Shown in pieces: positions 16,107-23,348 of a stretch of 64,000 bases of DNA (position 1 is the stretch's first letter; the number at the start of each line of letters is the position of its first letter). The DNA lies in the NCBI GenBank assembly GCA_963729275.1, contig CAVSNH010000005.1, positions 124,001 to 188,000 on the forward strand, written 5' to 3'. The notes under the pieces are model-generated. The model worked only from the letters and a program-made list of their open reading frames with translations. It had not been told where the DNA came from and made no database searches. A program made the translations under genes and the position numbers. This DNA is from CAVSNH01 sp963729275. GTDB taxonomy: Bacteria > Actinomycetota > Acidimicrobiia > Acidimicrobiales > RAAP-2.

Positions 16107-17102
16107 TCACTGGAGTCGCACCGTGGGCCGGGGTGGCGGCAGGGCCTCGAACTCCTTGAACCGGCGCACCCGGTTGCCGCGGAGGATGCACTCGAGATCG
16201 GCGTCGCCCTCACCGATCTCCCTGGCCGTGGTCACCATGCCGGCGCCGTGCAGCGAGTCGGAGTCGAGCAGGCCGCGGACCCTTTCGCGAGCCAGCTGCC
16301 GGACGGCCATCTGCGCCTCCGCCACCTGGGTGATCTCGGACCCGGTTGTCTGGCCGCCCCACATGGCCGTGCTCCCACCGGCCAGGTACTGAGTGATGCA
16401 CGACGCCCAGACCCGCACGGCCGCCACGGCGGCGACCACCGCCACCGGGGCGTAACCGGCTTCGATCAGCTTGGCCAGGCGCTGGCCGGCCAGATACGTG
16501 GTCCATGGAGCACGGCTCCCGTCGGGCACCGGTTCACCTTCGACCCGGACGGCGGTGCCACGCAGGTGGAACTCGAGGACGCCGAGGTCGGTGAGGGGTC
16601 GCCACGAATCGGCTACGCCGACGACACCGTGTGCGCCCAGGTCGGTCGCCTCTTCGACCATCCGGCTGTTGGCGGCCCCGAACCCGGACCGCCACGCATC
16701 CTCGATCCACGGCTGCTCCATGTTCTGGCCCCACATCCGGTGCTCACTCGAGACGAACCCGTGGGGGCACGAGTAGCGCTGCCCGTATCCGCCGCCCTGG
16801 CCGGCGGGGGCACCCCACTGCCCGTAGAGGCCGTACGGCGATCCCCCGTAGCCGTACCAGCGCCACTGCATCACGCACGAGCCCTGGACGTAGCCCACCG
16901 GCGTGAGTCCCATCTGAAGACAGGCGGCGAAGTCGGGCACGGTCAATCCGGAGGTGAAGGCGCTCTCTTCCATGCGGCGGGAGGCGGCCTCGGGGAGGTC
17001 CGGTCGGTCCTTGGCTGCGGTCAGGTCTGTCCCCTCGGGGCCTTCCGGGTCGGAGAGGTCGGGGAGGTCGGGGTCGGGTAGGGCGCTGGCCGGACCGGCC
17101 AT
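16107..17102 (-). CDS. YbjQ-like protein with Gly/Tyr-rich insertion
   Basis: This is a 331-residue protein whose ATG overlaps the stop of the upstream gene (ATGA). The first YbjQ-type domain keeps FTSGLTVPDFAACLQMGLTPVG, RMVEEATDLGAHGVVGVA and LEFHLRGTAV, but is interrupted by a Gly/Tyr/Trp-rich segment (YGYGGSPYGLYGQWG...) with several cysteines and histidines. A second, weaker copy (RLAKLIEAGYAPVAVVA...) ends with GDADLECILRGNRVRRF. The function is unknown. The inserted segment is unlike its neighbours and could be a distinct binding loop. Confidence 0.65.
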   Translation of the reverse strand: MAGPASALPDPDLPDLSDPEGPEGTDLTAAKDRPDLPEAASRRMEESAFTSGLTVPDFAACLQMGLTPVGYVQGSCVMQWRWYGYGGSPYGLYGQWGAPAGQGGGYGQRYSCPHGFVSSEHRMWGQNMEQPWIEDAWRSGFGAANSRMVEEATDLGAHGVVGVADSWRPLTDLGVLEFHLRGTAVRVEGEPVPDGSRAPWTTYLAGQRLAKLIEAGYAPVAVVAAVAAVRVWASCITQYLAGGSTAMWGGQTTGSEITQVAEAQMAVRQLARERVRGLLDSDSLHGAGMVTTAREIGEGDADLECILRGNRVRRFKEFEALPPPRPTVRLQ

Positions 17103-17911
17103 CAGTTGTCGAGGGAGATGATGGTGGTCGGCGCCGGCAGCGTCACCTCGTCGCCGGTCTTCGTGACCGCCGTGCCGAGGGAGAGGAACTCGATGGTGTG
17201 GCTGCCCCACTGATGGGACTTCTCCTCGAGGCGCACACCGACGATGCCCGACGCATCGAGTTCGTTGGCCTCGTCCTGCATGCGGGTCATGGCCAACTCG
17301 CGAGCCTCGTAGAGCGCCTGAGTGAAGTTGGGCAGTTCTGCATTGCGGCCGGCGGCCGACATGGTCTGGCCGAGGCCGCGATGGGCGATGTGGTAGACGC
17401 ACGTCCCCATGACCAGGCCCTGGGGCTCATAGCCGGTCTGCATGAGCGTCCAGAAGTCCTGACCCGAGAGGTCCGACGTGAACGGCTTGCCCTGCTTGTT
17501 GCGGTAGGAGCGCCCGCTCTCGGCCTTGACGGCGGTGCCGAAGGCGATGAACTCGGCCGCGTCCTTGCCCCACTCGTAGAAGTTGACGTCGAGGCGCACT
17601 CCGACCACGCCGTCGGCGCCGAGCGCCGTCGCCTCTTCCTCCATCCGTGTCATGGCCAGCTCGCGGGCGTTGTACATCGCCGCCGTGAGCTTGTCGAGCT
17701 CTTGGCTCTGTCCCCACTTCCGAGTCTGGATGCCAATGTGATAGATCGACGACCCCATCACGAAGCCCAGGGGATGGAAGCCGACCTCTTTAATGAGCAG
17801 GAACTCGTTGACCGAAAGGTCGGAGGTGAAGAGCCCGTGCTCGAGCTCCTCCAGCCTCCGGCTGGCCCCTTCGGGGAGATCAGCGGGTAGATCGGCGGGT
17901 AGATCGGTCAC
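17102..17911 (-). CDS. YbjQ-like protein, two well-conserved domains
   Basis: This 269-residue protein is the best-preserved member of the row. Both domains contain the family core: an aromatic G.....G pattern (GFHPLGFVMGSSIYHIG and GYEPQGLVMGTCVYHIA), an ARELAMTRM helix, and a final GVVGVRLD / GIVGVRLE strand. The second half of each ends in EF.A/SLGTAV. GTG 17911 overlaps the stop of the upstream gene (GTGA), and the Leu-Pro-Ala-Asp repeats at the N-terminus are encoded by a 12-bp tandem repeat. The function is unknown beyond family membership. Confidence 0.75.
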   Translation of the reverse strand: MTDLPADLPADLPEGASRRLEELEHGLFTSDLSVNEFLLIKEVGFHPLGFVMGSSIYHIGIQTRKWGQSQELDKLTAAMYNARELAMTRMEEEATALGADGVVGVRLDVNFYEWGKDAAEFIAFGTAVKAESGRSYRNKQGKPFTSDLSGQDFWTLMQTGYEPQGLVMGTCVYHIAHRGLGQTMSAAGRNAELPNFTQALYEARELAMTRMQDEANELDASGIVGVRLEEKSHQWGSHTIEFLSLGTAVTKTGDEVTLPAPTTIISLDN

Positions 17912-18306
17912 GTCTGTCCTCTGATGAGCAGGCCTTCGAGCGCCTGGCGCACCCCTTGGCTGCGGGCGGCCTCGGATTGCAGCGAGCCGAACAGCCGTGT
18001 GAGCCACGTGGCCATGTCGACCTTCTCGTTGCGGATCCGTATCCCCGCCGATGAGTGACCCACCCCGCAGACCAGGACGTCCCCGTCGACCACGGCCTCG
18101 AACTCGTCGTCGCCGATGTCGATTCGGAGGGAGCGGATCTCCTCCCCCTTGCGGAGGAGCCCACCCTTGCGCTGCACGTGGAGCCGGGAGCCGAGGCTGT
18201 CCTGCAGATTATCGACGAGCACCTTGAGCAGGACTCGCACGTCGGAAGCATCGGCTCGCAGCGAGGCGGCGGCAAGCTCCAAGTCGAGGGAGTCGTCGGT
18301 GCTCAC
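17908..18306 (-). CDS. Hypothetical protein, first gene of the YbjQ row
   Basis: This is a 132-residue soluble protein of unknown function. It alternates helical and strand-like segments (LRADASDVRVLLKVLVDNLQ, LHVQRKGGLL, SLRIDIGDDEFEAVVDGDVL). I do not recognise a family. The GTG start at 18306 is preceded by a weak GGGTAGGG element. The GTGA overlap with the next gene means it is co-translated with the three YbjQ-like proteins, so a role in the same complex is a reasonable inference. Confidence 0.6.
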   Translation of the reverse strand: MSTDDSLDLELAAASLRADASDVRVLLKVLVDNLQDSLGSRLHVQRKGGLLRKGEEIRSLRIDIGDDEFEAVVDGDVLVCGVGHSSAGIRIRNEKVDMATWLTRLFGSLQSEAARSQGVRQALEGLLIRGQT

Positions 18307-18742
18307 AGCTTGCACCCTACCCTTCGATTTACGGGCCCCGTCAGGGGCGGCCGCTCGCCAGGTGGTGTCGGTGGCCCCGGTTGTCTGGGCCGCCTCGAGG
18401 GCCATCCGAGGCCGAGTGACTGGACGCCGGCCCGGTTCAGACGGGGGTCTGCATCGGGCCCAACAATCGGGCGAGAGGGACGCTGGCTGCCAGAGGAATC
18501 CCTGGGCCCGGCCGCACTGGAGCCGGCCCAGACGGCAGCCAACGCCTTATCGGCCACCTCGGTCCAACGCGGCGCCGCGGCGGATGCGCCTCGGTCAGCA
18601 GGCGGTAACGAGGACCGGGCGCGGCCTCCGACTCCGCTACCGGTAACCAACCGGGGATGCCGTTCCTCAGACGCTCGGCGATGGCGGCCGAATGGCAGGC
18701 GAGTGGCCTTCCAATGGTTACGAGCAAGATGCCGGCGGCCAC
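18307..18742. other. Intergenic stretch without a convincing gene
   Basis: It lies between the end of the WbsX-like gene and the start of the minus-strand YbjQ row. A 101-codon minus-strand open frame fills 18437-18742, but it is dominated by Pro and Arg and has no recognisable domain. The stretch must hold the promoter of the YbjQ row; I could not pick one with confidence. Confidence 0.5.
18502..18531 (-). terminator. GC-rich hairpin downstream of the WbsX-like gene
   Basis: CTGGGCCCGGC (18502-18512) pairs with GCCGGCCCAG (18522-18531) with one bulged base and a 9-base loop. It lies between two minus-strand genes and could end transcription from the WbsX-like gene. There is no T-run. Confidence 0.3.
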
Positions 18743-19972
18743 TCACTCGTCAGTTCGGCGAACTCTTGTGTCGGAGACGGCCGAAGCCGATGAGCCGGCG
18801 GAGGGCGATGCGGGTGGCGCCGGCGATGCGGCTGGCACCGGCGATGCCGGTGACGTGGAGGCCGGCTCCGGTGACGCTGCCGATGGCGTCAGCGCGGATG
18901 CTCGCCGTACCTCCTCCGCCAGCGCCTCGAGTCGGGCGAATCCGTACTCGCGGTCGGGCTCGAGATAGTTGCCCTCCGCCCATTCGTTCCACGACTTGAT
19001 CATGACCATCCGCTCGCCGGCGGGGGCGCGGCTGGCGATCTCGATGGCACGCCGCACCTGGGCGCCGAAGCGCTCCGGTGTCGAGTGCGTGGCGAGTACG
19101 CCCCGGCGGCCGGCCCGGGGCGTGTTGTCCCAGTTCGGGTAGACGCAGGGGATGACCGTTCCGCCGATGTCGGTTGGCGGCTCGGGTAAGGCCCTTCGGT
19201 ACGGAAAGCGCTTGGGCCCGCGGATGACGTTCCGGGACATGAGGCGCTCCCGGAACCAGGTCATGAACGTCTCCTGAAACGGGAACTCGTAGTAGACGGC
19301 GGCGTCGAAACCGTCCTCGAGATGGGTGGCATAGGACGACTCGCCCAAGCTGGCCACCAGATGGAGGCCCTCGAGGCCGGCCGCGCTGGCCATCGCCTGC
19401 CACCGGTCGACGAACTGGGCGGGTTGCGGAAGGTCGGCGGGCTTGTAGATGAACAGGAGCGGTCGGCCCTTGATCCTGATGTAGCGAGGATCCTCGAAAG
19501 CGCGGAGCAGGTAGGCGAAGTGGCGGGCGTCGTCGTCGGCTCCGGGATAGGTCTGTTCGATGAGAATCCGGTGCGGTGCACCGTGCCAGATGCCCGACCA
19601 TGATTGGTTGGCCCAGGCGATGCAGAACGGGTAGTCGGGCTCTCCAGTGCGGAGCACTTCTTCGAACGGCCGCTCCAGAAGTAACCGGCCGGCAAACCAA
19701 TAGTGCCAGTAGCAAAAACCGGTCAGCCCGTACCGGCGAGCGAAATCGGCCTGCGCTTGTCTGACCTCGGCGACACGGAGGTCGTAGAAGCCGAGGTCGG
19801 CCGGGAGGTGAGGTTGGACATGGCCGCGGAAGAGCGGTCGGGCCCGGGTCACGTTCGTCCACTCCGTGAATCCGGGCTCCCACCACCTGTCATTTTCGGG
19901 AATTGGGTGGAACTGTGGGAGATAGTGGGCGAGTATCTCCATCCGGTCGATGCTACCGGAGCCCGAATTCAC
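18743..19972 (-). CDS. WbsX-family (GH99-like) protein linked to surface glycans
   Basis: This is a 409-residue protein with the WbsX signature: HYLPQFHPIPENDRWWEPGFTEW at the N-terminus, PHLPADLGFYDLR, YGLTGFCYWHYWF, FCIAWANQSW and the terminal MIKSWNEWAEGNYLEPD. WbsX proteins occur in O-antigen and exopolysaccharide loci. They have been called glycosyltransferases but resemble family-99 glycoside hydrolases, so the reaction is uncertain. After residue 355 a Ser/Pro/Ala-rich low-complexity tail of about 50 residues is unusual for the family. The start could be GTG 19972 or ATG 19942 (MEILAHYLPQ), the latter fitting homologues better. A glycosyltransferase gene precedes it. Confidence 0.85.
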   Translation of the reverse strand: MNSGSGSIDRMEILAHYLPQFHPIPENDRWWEPGFTEWTNVTRARPLFRGHVQPHLPADLGFYDLRVAEVRQAQADFARRYGLTGFCYWHYWFAGRLLLERPFEEVLRTGEPDYPFCIAWANQSWSGIWHGAPHRILIEQTYPGADDDARHFAYLLRAFEDPRYIRIKGRPLLFIYKPADLPQPAQFVDRWQAMASAAGLEGLHLVASLGESSYATHLEDGFDAAVYYEFPFQETFMTWFRERLMSRNVIRGPKRFPYRRALPEPPTDIGGTVIPCVYPNWDNTPRAGRRGVLATHSTPERFGAQVRRAIEIASRAPAGERMVMIKSWNEWAEGNYLEPDREYGFARLEALAEEVRRASALTPSAASPEPASTSPASPVPAASPAPPASPSAGSSASAVSDTRVRRTDE

Positions 19973-19998
19973 GACGGTCCCGGGATTTCCCGACGTCG

Positions 19999-21294
19999 TC
20001 AGCGGTCGGCGCTGGTCAATTCAGCGACCAGCGCCACGATCTGGTCTCGGGCGACGTGCGACTCGTAACGCTCGAGGAACCGCTGTTCGGCGGCGTCGAC
20101 GACGCGACGACGCAACTCGGTATCGTCGACCAACCGAGCGCAGGCGGCGACGAAGTCATCGGCGGAGTCGGCAACCAACAAGTGGATGCCGTCCTCCACA
20201 TCGAGACCTTCGGCGCCGACCGCAGTGGTGACGACGGGGATGCGGTTGCTGAAGGACTCGAGGATCTTGAGCCGGGTACCGCTGGCGTAGCGGACCGGCA
20301 CGACGGCGACGTCGGCCCGGGCCAGCTCCGGCTCCATCTCCGGAACCTGTCCCACGACCACCACATCGGGCGGGTCGTGCATTTCGTCGAGGGCGTTCGT
20401 GGACTTTCCAACCAGACGGATCTCGGTGCCGGGCATACGCATACGGGCTCGGTGCCCGACTTCGTCGACGAGCCAACGGGCTCCGTCCACGTTCGGCGCG
20501 TAGTCGAAGGTGCCTTGGAAGAGGAGGGTGGGCGGCTTGTTCGCTCGATCCTTGCCCACCGGTCGTAGTGGACGCCGGAAGGTGTTGGGCAGCACCGTGA
20601 CGTGGGGCAACGGGACCCGGCGGGCGTCGTCGGCCGAGGCCAGCAGCACCCGGTCGGTCTCCTCGGCCACCGATCGCTCGAATGCCGCCCAACGACGGGC
20701 ATTGAGCCGGGCCTGGCCGTGGGCCAGGCCCGTGCGCAACCGGACAAGAGCCGATGCTCCGGCCTCGGTCATGAGCCTGGCCCTTCGGCGTTCCTTGTCG
20801 CTTTCCAGGTCATGAAGGTCGACGACCGTGCGGCCGAGGTCGGGCCGGCCCAGCCACTCGAAGATGGTGGCCCTGGCGAACCAGACGACGTCGTAGCTGC
20901 CCGAAGAGGCGAGCCAGTCGCGGAGTGCACGCCCGGGCGCGTCGTCGGCCTGTCGCATGGCGACCTCCATGGGCACGGCCCGACGCCCCCCGGCGAAGAC
21001 CCACGACATCCGCCATCGGTTCGAGTGGTCGATGGCGGGGTACGGGCTCAGCCCGACCCGGCCGAGCCGGACGTGCTGCGGCACCACGGGCTTGGGCTCG
21101 CGCCGGTCGTACAGAGAGAAGAGGTCGACGTCACCGGCATCGGTCAGTGCCTCGACGGCCGTCGAAGTCCGGATCAGCCCGCCGTTGCGCGGTGGCCAGG
21201 GGAAGAAGTCGGTGACGGCAAGGATGCGAATTCTCGGTTCCGTCCCCTCCCTCGTCTCCGTCCCCTCCGTCCCCGTGTCGTCCACAGACTGCAT
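19999..21294 (-). CDS. Family-4 (GT-B fold) glycosyltransferase
   Basis: This is a 431-residue cytosolic glycosyltransferase. The N-terminal Rossmann half starts with RIRILAVTDFFPWPPRNGGLIR, whose Gly-rich loop contacts the nucleotide sugar. The C-terminal half has LLFQGTFDYAPNVDGARWL, VVVVGQVPEMEPELARADVAVVP and the GTRLKILE...PVVTTAVGAEGL segment with the conserved Lys and Glu of the EX7E region. The donor and acceptor cannot be told from sequence. It lies 26 bases before the WbsX-like gene on the same strand, so both probably serve one surface polysaccharide. Confidence 0.88.
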   Translation of the reverse strand: MQSVDDTGTEGTETREGTEPRIRILAVTDFFPWPPRNGGLIRTSTAVEALTDAGDVDLFSLYDRREPKPVVPQHVRLGRVGLSPYPAIDHSNRWRMSWVFAGGRRAVPMEVAMRQADDAPGRALRDWLASSGSYDVVWFARATIFEWLGRPDLGRTVVDLHDLESDKERRRARLMTEAGASALVRLRTGLAHGQARLNARRWAAFERSVAEETDRVLLASADDARRVPLPHVTVLPNTFRRPLRPVGKDRANKPPTLLFQGTFDYAPNVDGARWLVDEVGHRARMRMPGTEIRLVGKSTNALDEMHDPPDVVVVGQVPEMEPELARADVAVVPVRYASGTRLKILESFSNRIPVVTTAVGAEGLDVEDGIHLLVADSADDFVAACARLVDDTELRRRVVDAAEQRFLERYESHVARDQIVALVAELTSADR

Positions 21295-21550
21295 TCAACT
21301 GTCGTACCACCCGGAGGGGAGGGACGGCGCCGACCGCACGGTTATCCCCGAACCTGGCGGGCCAGCGTTCCCGCGTTCCGCGGCGACCGCGGCCTGACTG
21401 CGGCCGAGTGGGCCCATAGGCCGTCGGACCGGCGGACTGACGGCGGAGAGGTCCAGAGAGGGCCCATGACCGACCCGCTACCCTGGAGGACCGGCTTGCT
21501 CCAGTGCCTTTGCCCGGAGAAGAAGGGCGAACGGTGGGGACAGCCGCCGA

Positions 21551-21639
21551 GGAGAGGTGCGAGAGCGGCCGAATCGGACTCACTGCTAATGAGTTGACCT
21601 GGGCAACCGGGTCCGAGGGTTCAAATCCCTCCCTCTCCG
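21551..21639 (+). tRNA. tRNA-Ser (anticodon GCU)
   Basis: An 89-base cloverleaf can be drawn by eye. The acceptor stem GGAGAGG (21551-21557) pairs with CCTCTCC (21632-21638), and G is the discriminator base. The anticodon loop CTGCTAA has GCT at 21585-21587, flanked by ACTCA/TGAGT. The long variable arm (GACCTGG...CCGGGTC) marks it as a class II tRNA, and the T arm GAGGG-TTCAAAT-CCCTC is complete. CCA is not encoded. It reads AGC/AGU serine codons. Confidence 0.95.
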
Positions 21640-22023
21640 CTTTGTGGTGCCGCGAGACAGCGTTCGCGCCGTCCCGCGATGTGGTCTCGGCGAGCGACGG
21701 GTCGCCGATGCAGCCTGGTTGTCGAGACCGGCGCGACGAGCACGGAGATCGACGCCCTGCGGGCCCTGACCACAGGGGCCGATGGGTCGGCCCCAGGTCC
21801 GTTTCGCCGGCGTGGCTGTGTGCGGCGCCGGCAGCTGATCTCGCCGTCCTCCGCCCGGTCTTTCATCGTCCGACTTCGGCACCCGTGAGGCAGAACTTCG
21901 CCCCGGTGATGGCCTCCCCGGGCGAGAAGGCTATGAACCGGATAGGTGTGCGGTCAGGGTGCCGTTGGTTGCCGCTCCCCGACGGGTCGCGGCCGGTCGG
22001 GCGGTCCGTCGGTCGGTCGTGGC
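21640..22023. other. Intergenic stretch after tRNA-Ser
   Basis: I see no convincing gene. A minus-strand open frame at 21586-21882 overlaps the tRNA and is Arg/Pro-rich, which is typical of translated tRNA flanks. The right part holds a hairpin next to the end of the minus-strand gene at 22024. Confidence 0.5.
21979..22012 (-). terminator. Inverted repeat just past the secreted-protein gene
   Basis: CCGACGG (21979-21985) and CCGTCGG (22006-22012) are perfect inverted repeats, about 11 bases beyond the stop of the minus-strand gene at 22024. The 20-base loop is GC-rich and may fold further. It is a candidate terminator. Confidence 0.35.
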
Positions 22024-22923
22024 TCAGCCCTTGCGCACCGCGGAGTTGTCGATCGGCAGCTCGGGAATGTTCTCGTTCGGGAACCACCCGTAGACCGGAC
22101 CGCCGACACTGCTCGCCGGCTCGGGACTGCCGCTGAACATCACGGGCAGGACCCAGCTCGCACCTGGCACCTGGGTGGCGGTGGCGACGTCGACGATCGA
22201 CATCGTCGCCTCGACGTCACCCGTGGACGGGTTCACCGCGAAGGTGTGGATGAACCGATACCACCCCGACGCATCGATGGTGACGGACGGAGTCGGCACC
22301 GACGATCTGGTGTTGTTGCCGACGCCGATGGCGAACCCCGACGTGCCCGTCTGAGCCGTGAAAATGAAGTCCTGACCGAACTGTCCGTTGCTCTGGTTGA
22401 CGGCAGTGTCCCATTCGAACTCGACACCGGGGTTGGCCGCTCCCCATGTGGCGTCCAGATAGATGTCGACGGCCGTCGAGAAACCCCCCTTGGGGAAGGC
22501 GTAGTAGTTGAAGTTAGGGTTGCCCCAATCCGTGTAGGGGCCGTCGCACGACTCATCCTGAGCCGGATAGGTCGAGCAGATGGACGTGCCATCGGTTGCC
22601 CCGTCGACGGTGGCGTACCAACGACCGGTAGCGGCCGCGATTCTCGGCGCATAGGCGTTGGTCGAAGAGCCCGAGTGGCTTCGCACGATGGTTCCGCTGT
22701 CACCCGCGGCACCATCGCACGGAGCGAAGCCGCCGTTTCCGTCGCACCAGCCATTGGTGTTCTTGCCGAATCTGTTGTGGTAGCTCTTGACGGCAGCAGC
22801 CGCGGCTGACTTGGCCGCAGTCTTTCCGACGTAACCCGGATCAGCAGAGGCGATCGCCGCCGTTCCCAGGACTGCCCCGCCGGTCAACAGCGTCGCAACG
22901 AGAAGTTTCACGCTCAGATGCAT
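22024..22923 (-). CDS. Secreted protein of unknown function
   Basis: This is a 299-residue exported protein. ATG 22923 has a strong AAAGGAG ribosome site, and the signal peptide (LLVATLLTGGAVLGTAAIASA) is followed by DPGYVGKTAAKSAAAAAVKSYHNRF. The mature part is rich in Gly, Asn, Thr, Tyr and Trp with six cysteines (NGWCDGNGGFAPCDG and SICSTYP...ESCDG pairs) and beta-strand-like segments such as GWYRFIHTFAVNPSTG. This looks like a beta-sandwich, perhaps concanavalin-like, but I do not recognise a family. Codon use is less GC-extreme than its neighbours. It has its own promoter at 23049-23077 and a 17-bp tandem repeat in its leader. Confidence 0.75.
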   Translation of the reverse strand: MHLSVKLLVATLLTGGAVLGTAAIASADPGYVGKTAAKSAAAAAVKSYHNRFGKNTNGWCDGNGGFAPCDGAAGDSGTIVRSHSGSSTNAYAPRIAAATGRWYATVDGATDGTSICSTYPAQDESCDGPYTDWGNPNFNYYAFPKGGFSTAVDIYLDATWGAANPGVEFEWDTAVNQSNGQFGQDFIFTAQTGTSGFAIGVGNNTRSSVPTPSVTIDASGWYRFIHTFAVNPSTGDVEATMSIVDVATATQVPGASWVLPVMFSGSPEPASSVGGPVYGWFPNENIPELPIDNSAVRKG

Positions 22924-22937
22924 TCCGCCCGCTCCTT

Positions 22938-22971
22938 TGACTTGGTGGCACCGCTGACTTGGTGGCACCGC
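22938..22971 (-). repeat. 17-bp perfect tandem repeat in a 5' leader
   Basis: TGACTTGGTGGCACCGC occurs twice head to tail (22938-22954 and 22955-22971) on the plus strand, ending next to the ribosome site of the minus-strand secreted-protein gene. A perfect GCGATCA/TGATCGC hairpin overlaps or follows it at about 22970-22989. Because it lies in the transcribed leader it could affect translation initiation. Confidence 0.85.
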
Positions 22972-23048
22972 GATCATCCGTCTGATCGCCAGGCCATCGG
23001 ATAGCGAACTTAAAACAGACGCCACCCTCTGGTCCGCCGCCGTCGCAG

Positions 23049-23077
23049 ACCGTAGCGAGGCGCGTGGAGAAGGTCAA
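23049..23077 (-). promoter_or_regulatory. SigA-type promoter of the secreted-protein gene
   Basis: On the minus strand TTGACC (23077-23072) and TACGGT (23054-23049) are separated by exactly 17 bases. The predicted start near 23042 gives a leader of about 119 bases to ATG 22923. Confidence 0.55.
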
Positions 23078-23165
23078 TTACGGCCCCCCCCCTGTTCGAT
23101 GGGGCGCCTCCTCGAGCGGATGAGAGTTGGACACAGTGTGACAACCCGATGGTGCGGAATGCGGG

Positions 23166-23194
23166 TTGACGGTGCCCGGCGCCGGGGTTAGCTT
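23166..23194 (+). promoter_or_regulatory. SigA-type promoter of the FG-GAP protein gene
   Basis: TTGACG (23166-23171) and TAGCTT (23189-23194) are separated by 17 bases, a good match to housekeeping promoters. The implied leader of about 150 bases contains a GGATCG/CGATCC hairpin around 23252-23273. Confidence 0.5.
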
Positions 23195-23348
23195 GCCGCG
23201 AGTTCCGGGTTCACGACATCGAGGTGTTGGCGCCCGGGATCACGGCGATGTGGGATCGATAGAGAAAGCGATCCGGGGCGGTTCCGAACGTTGATGTGGA
23301 CGTTCTGGTCCGTGACGGTGGCGACGTTCAGTCGAAAGGGCGGAACAA

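Noticed and set aside
18437..18742. 101-codon minus-strand open frame between the WbsX-like gene and the YbjQ row
   Set aside because: It is low-complexity Pro/Arg sequence with no domain and no clear ribosome site, so I left it as unexplained intergenic DNA.
21586..21882. Minus-strand open frame overlapping tRNA-Ser
   Set aside because: It contains the RDLNPRT-type peptide that results from translating tRNA sequence and has no domain.
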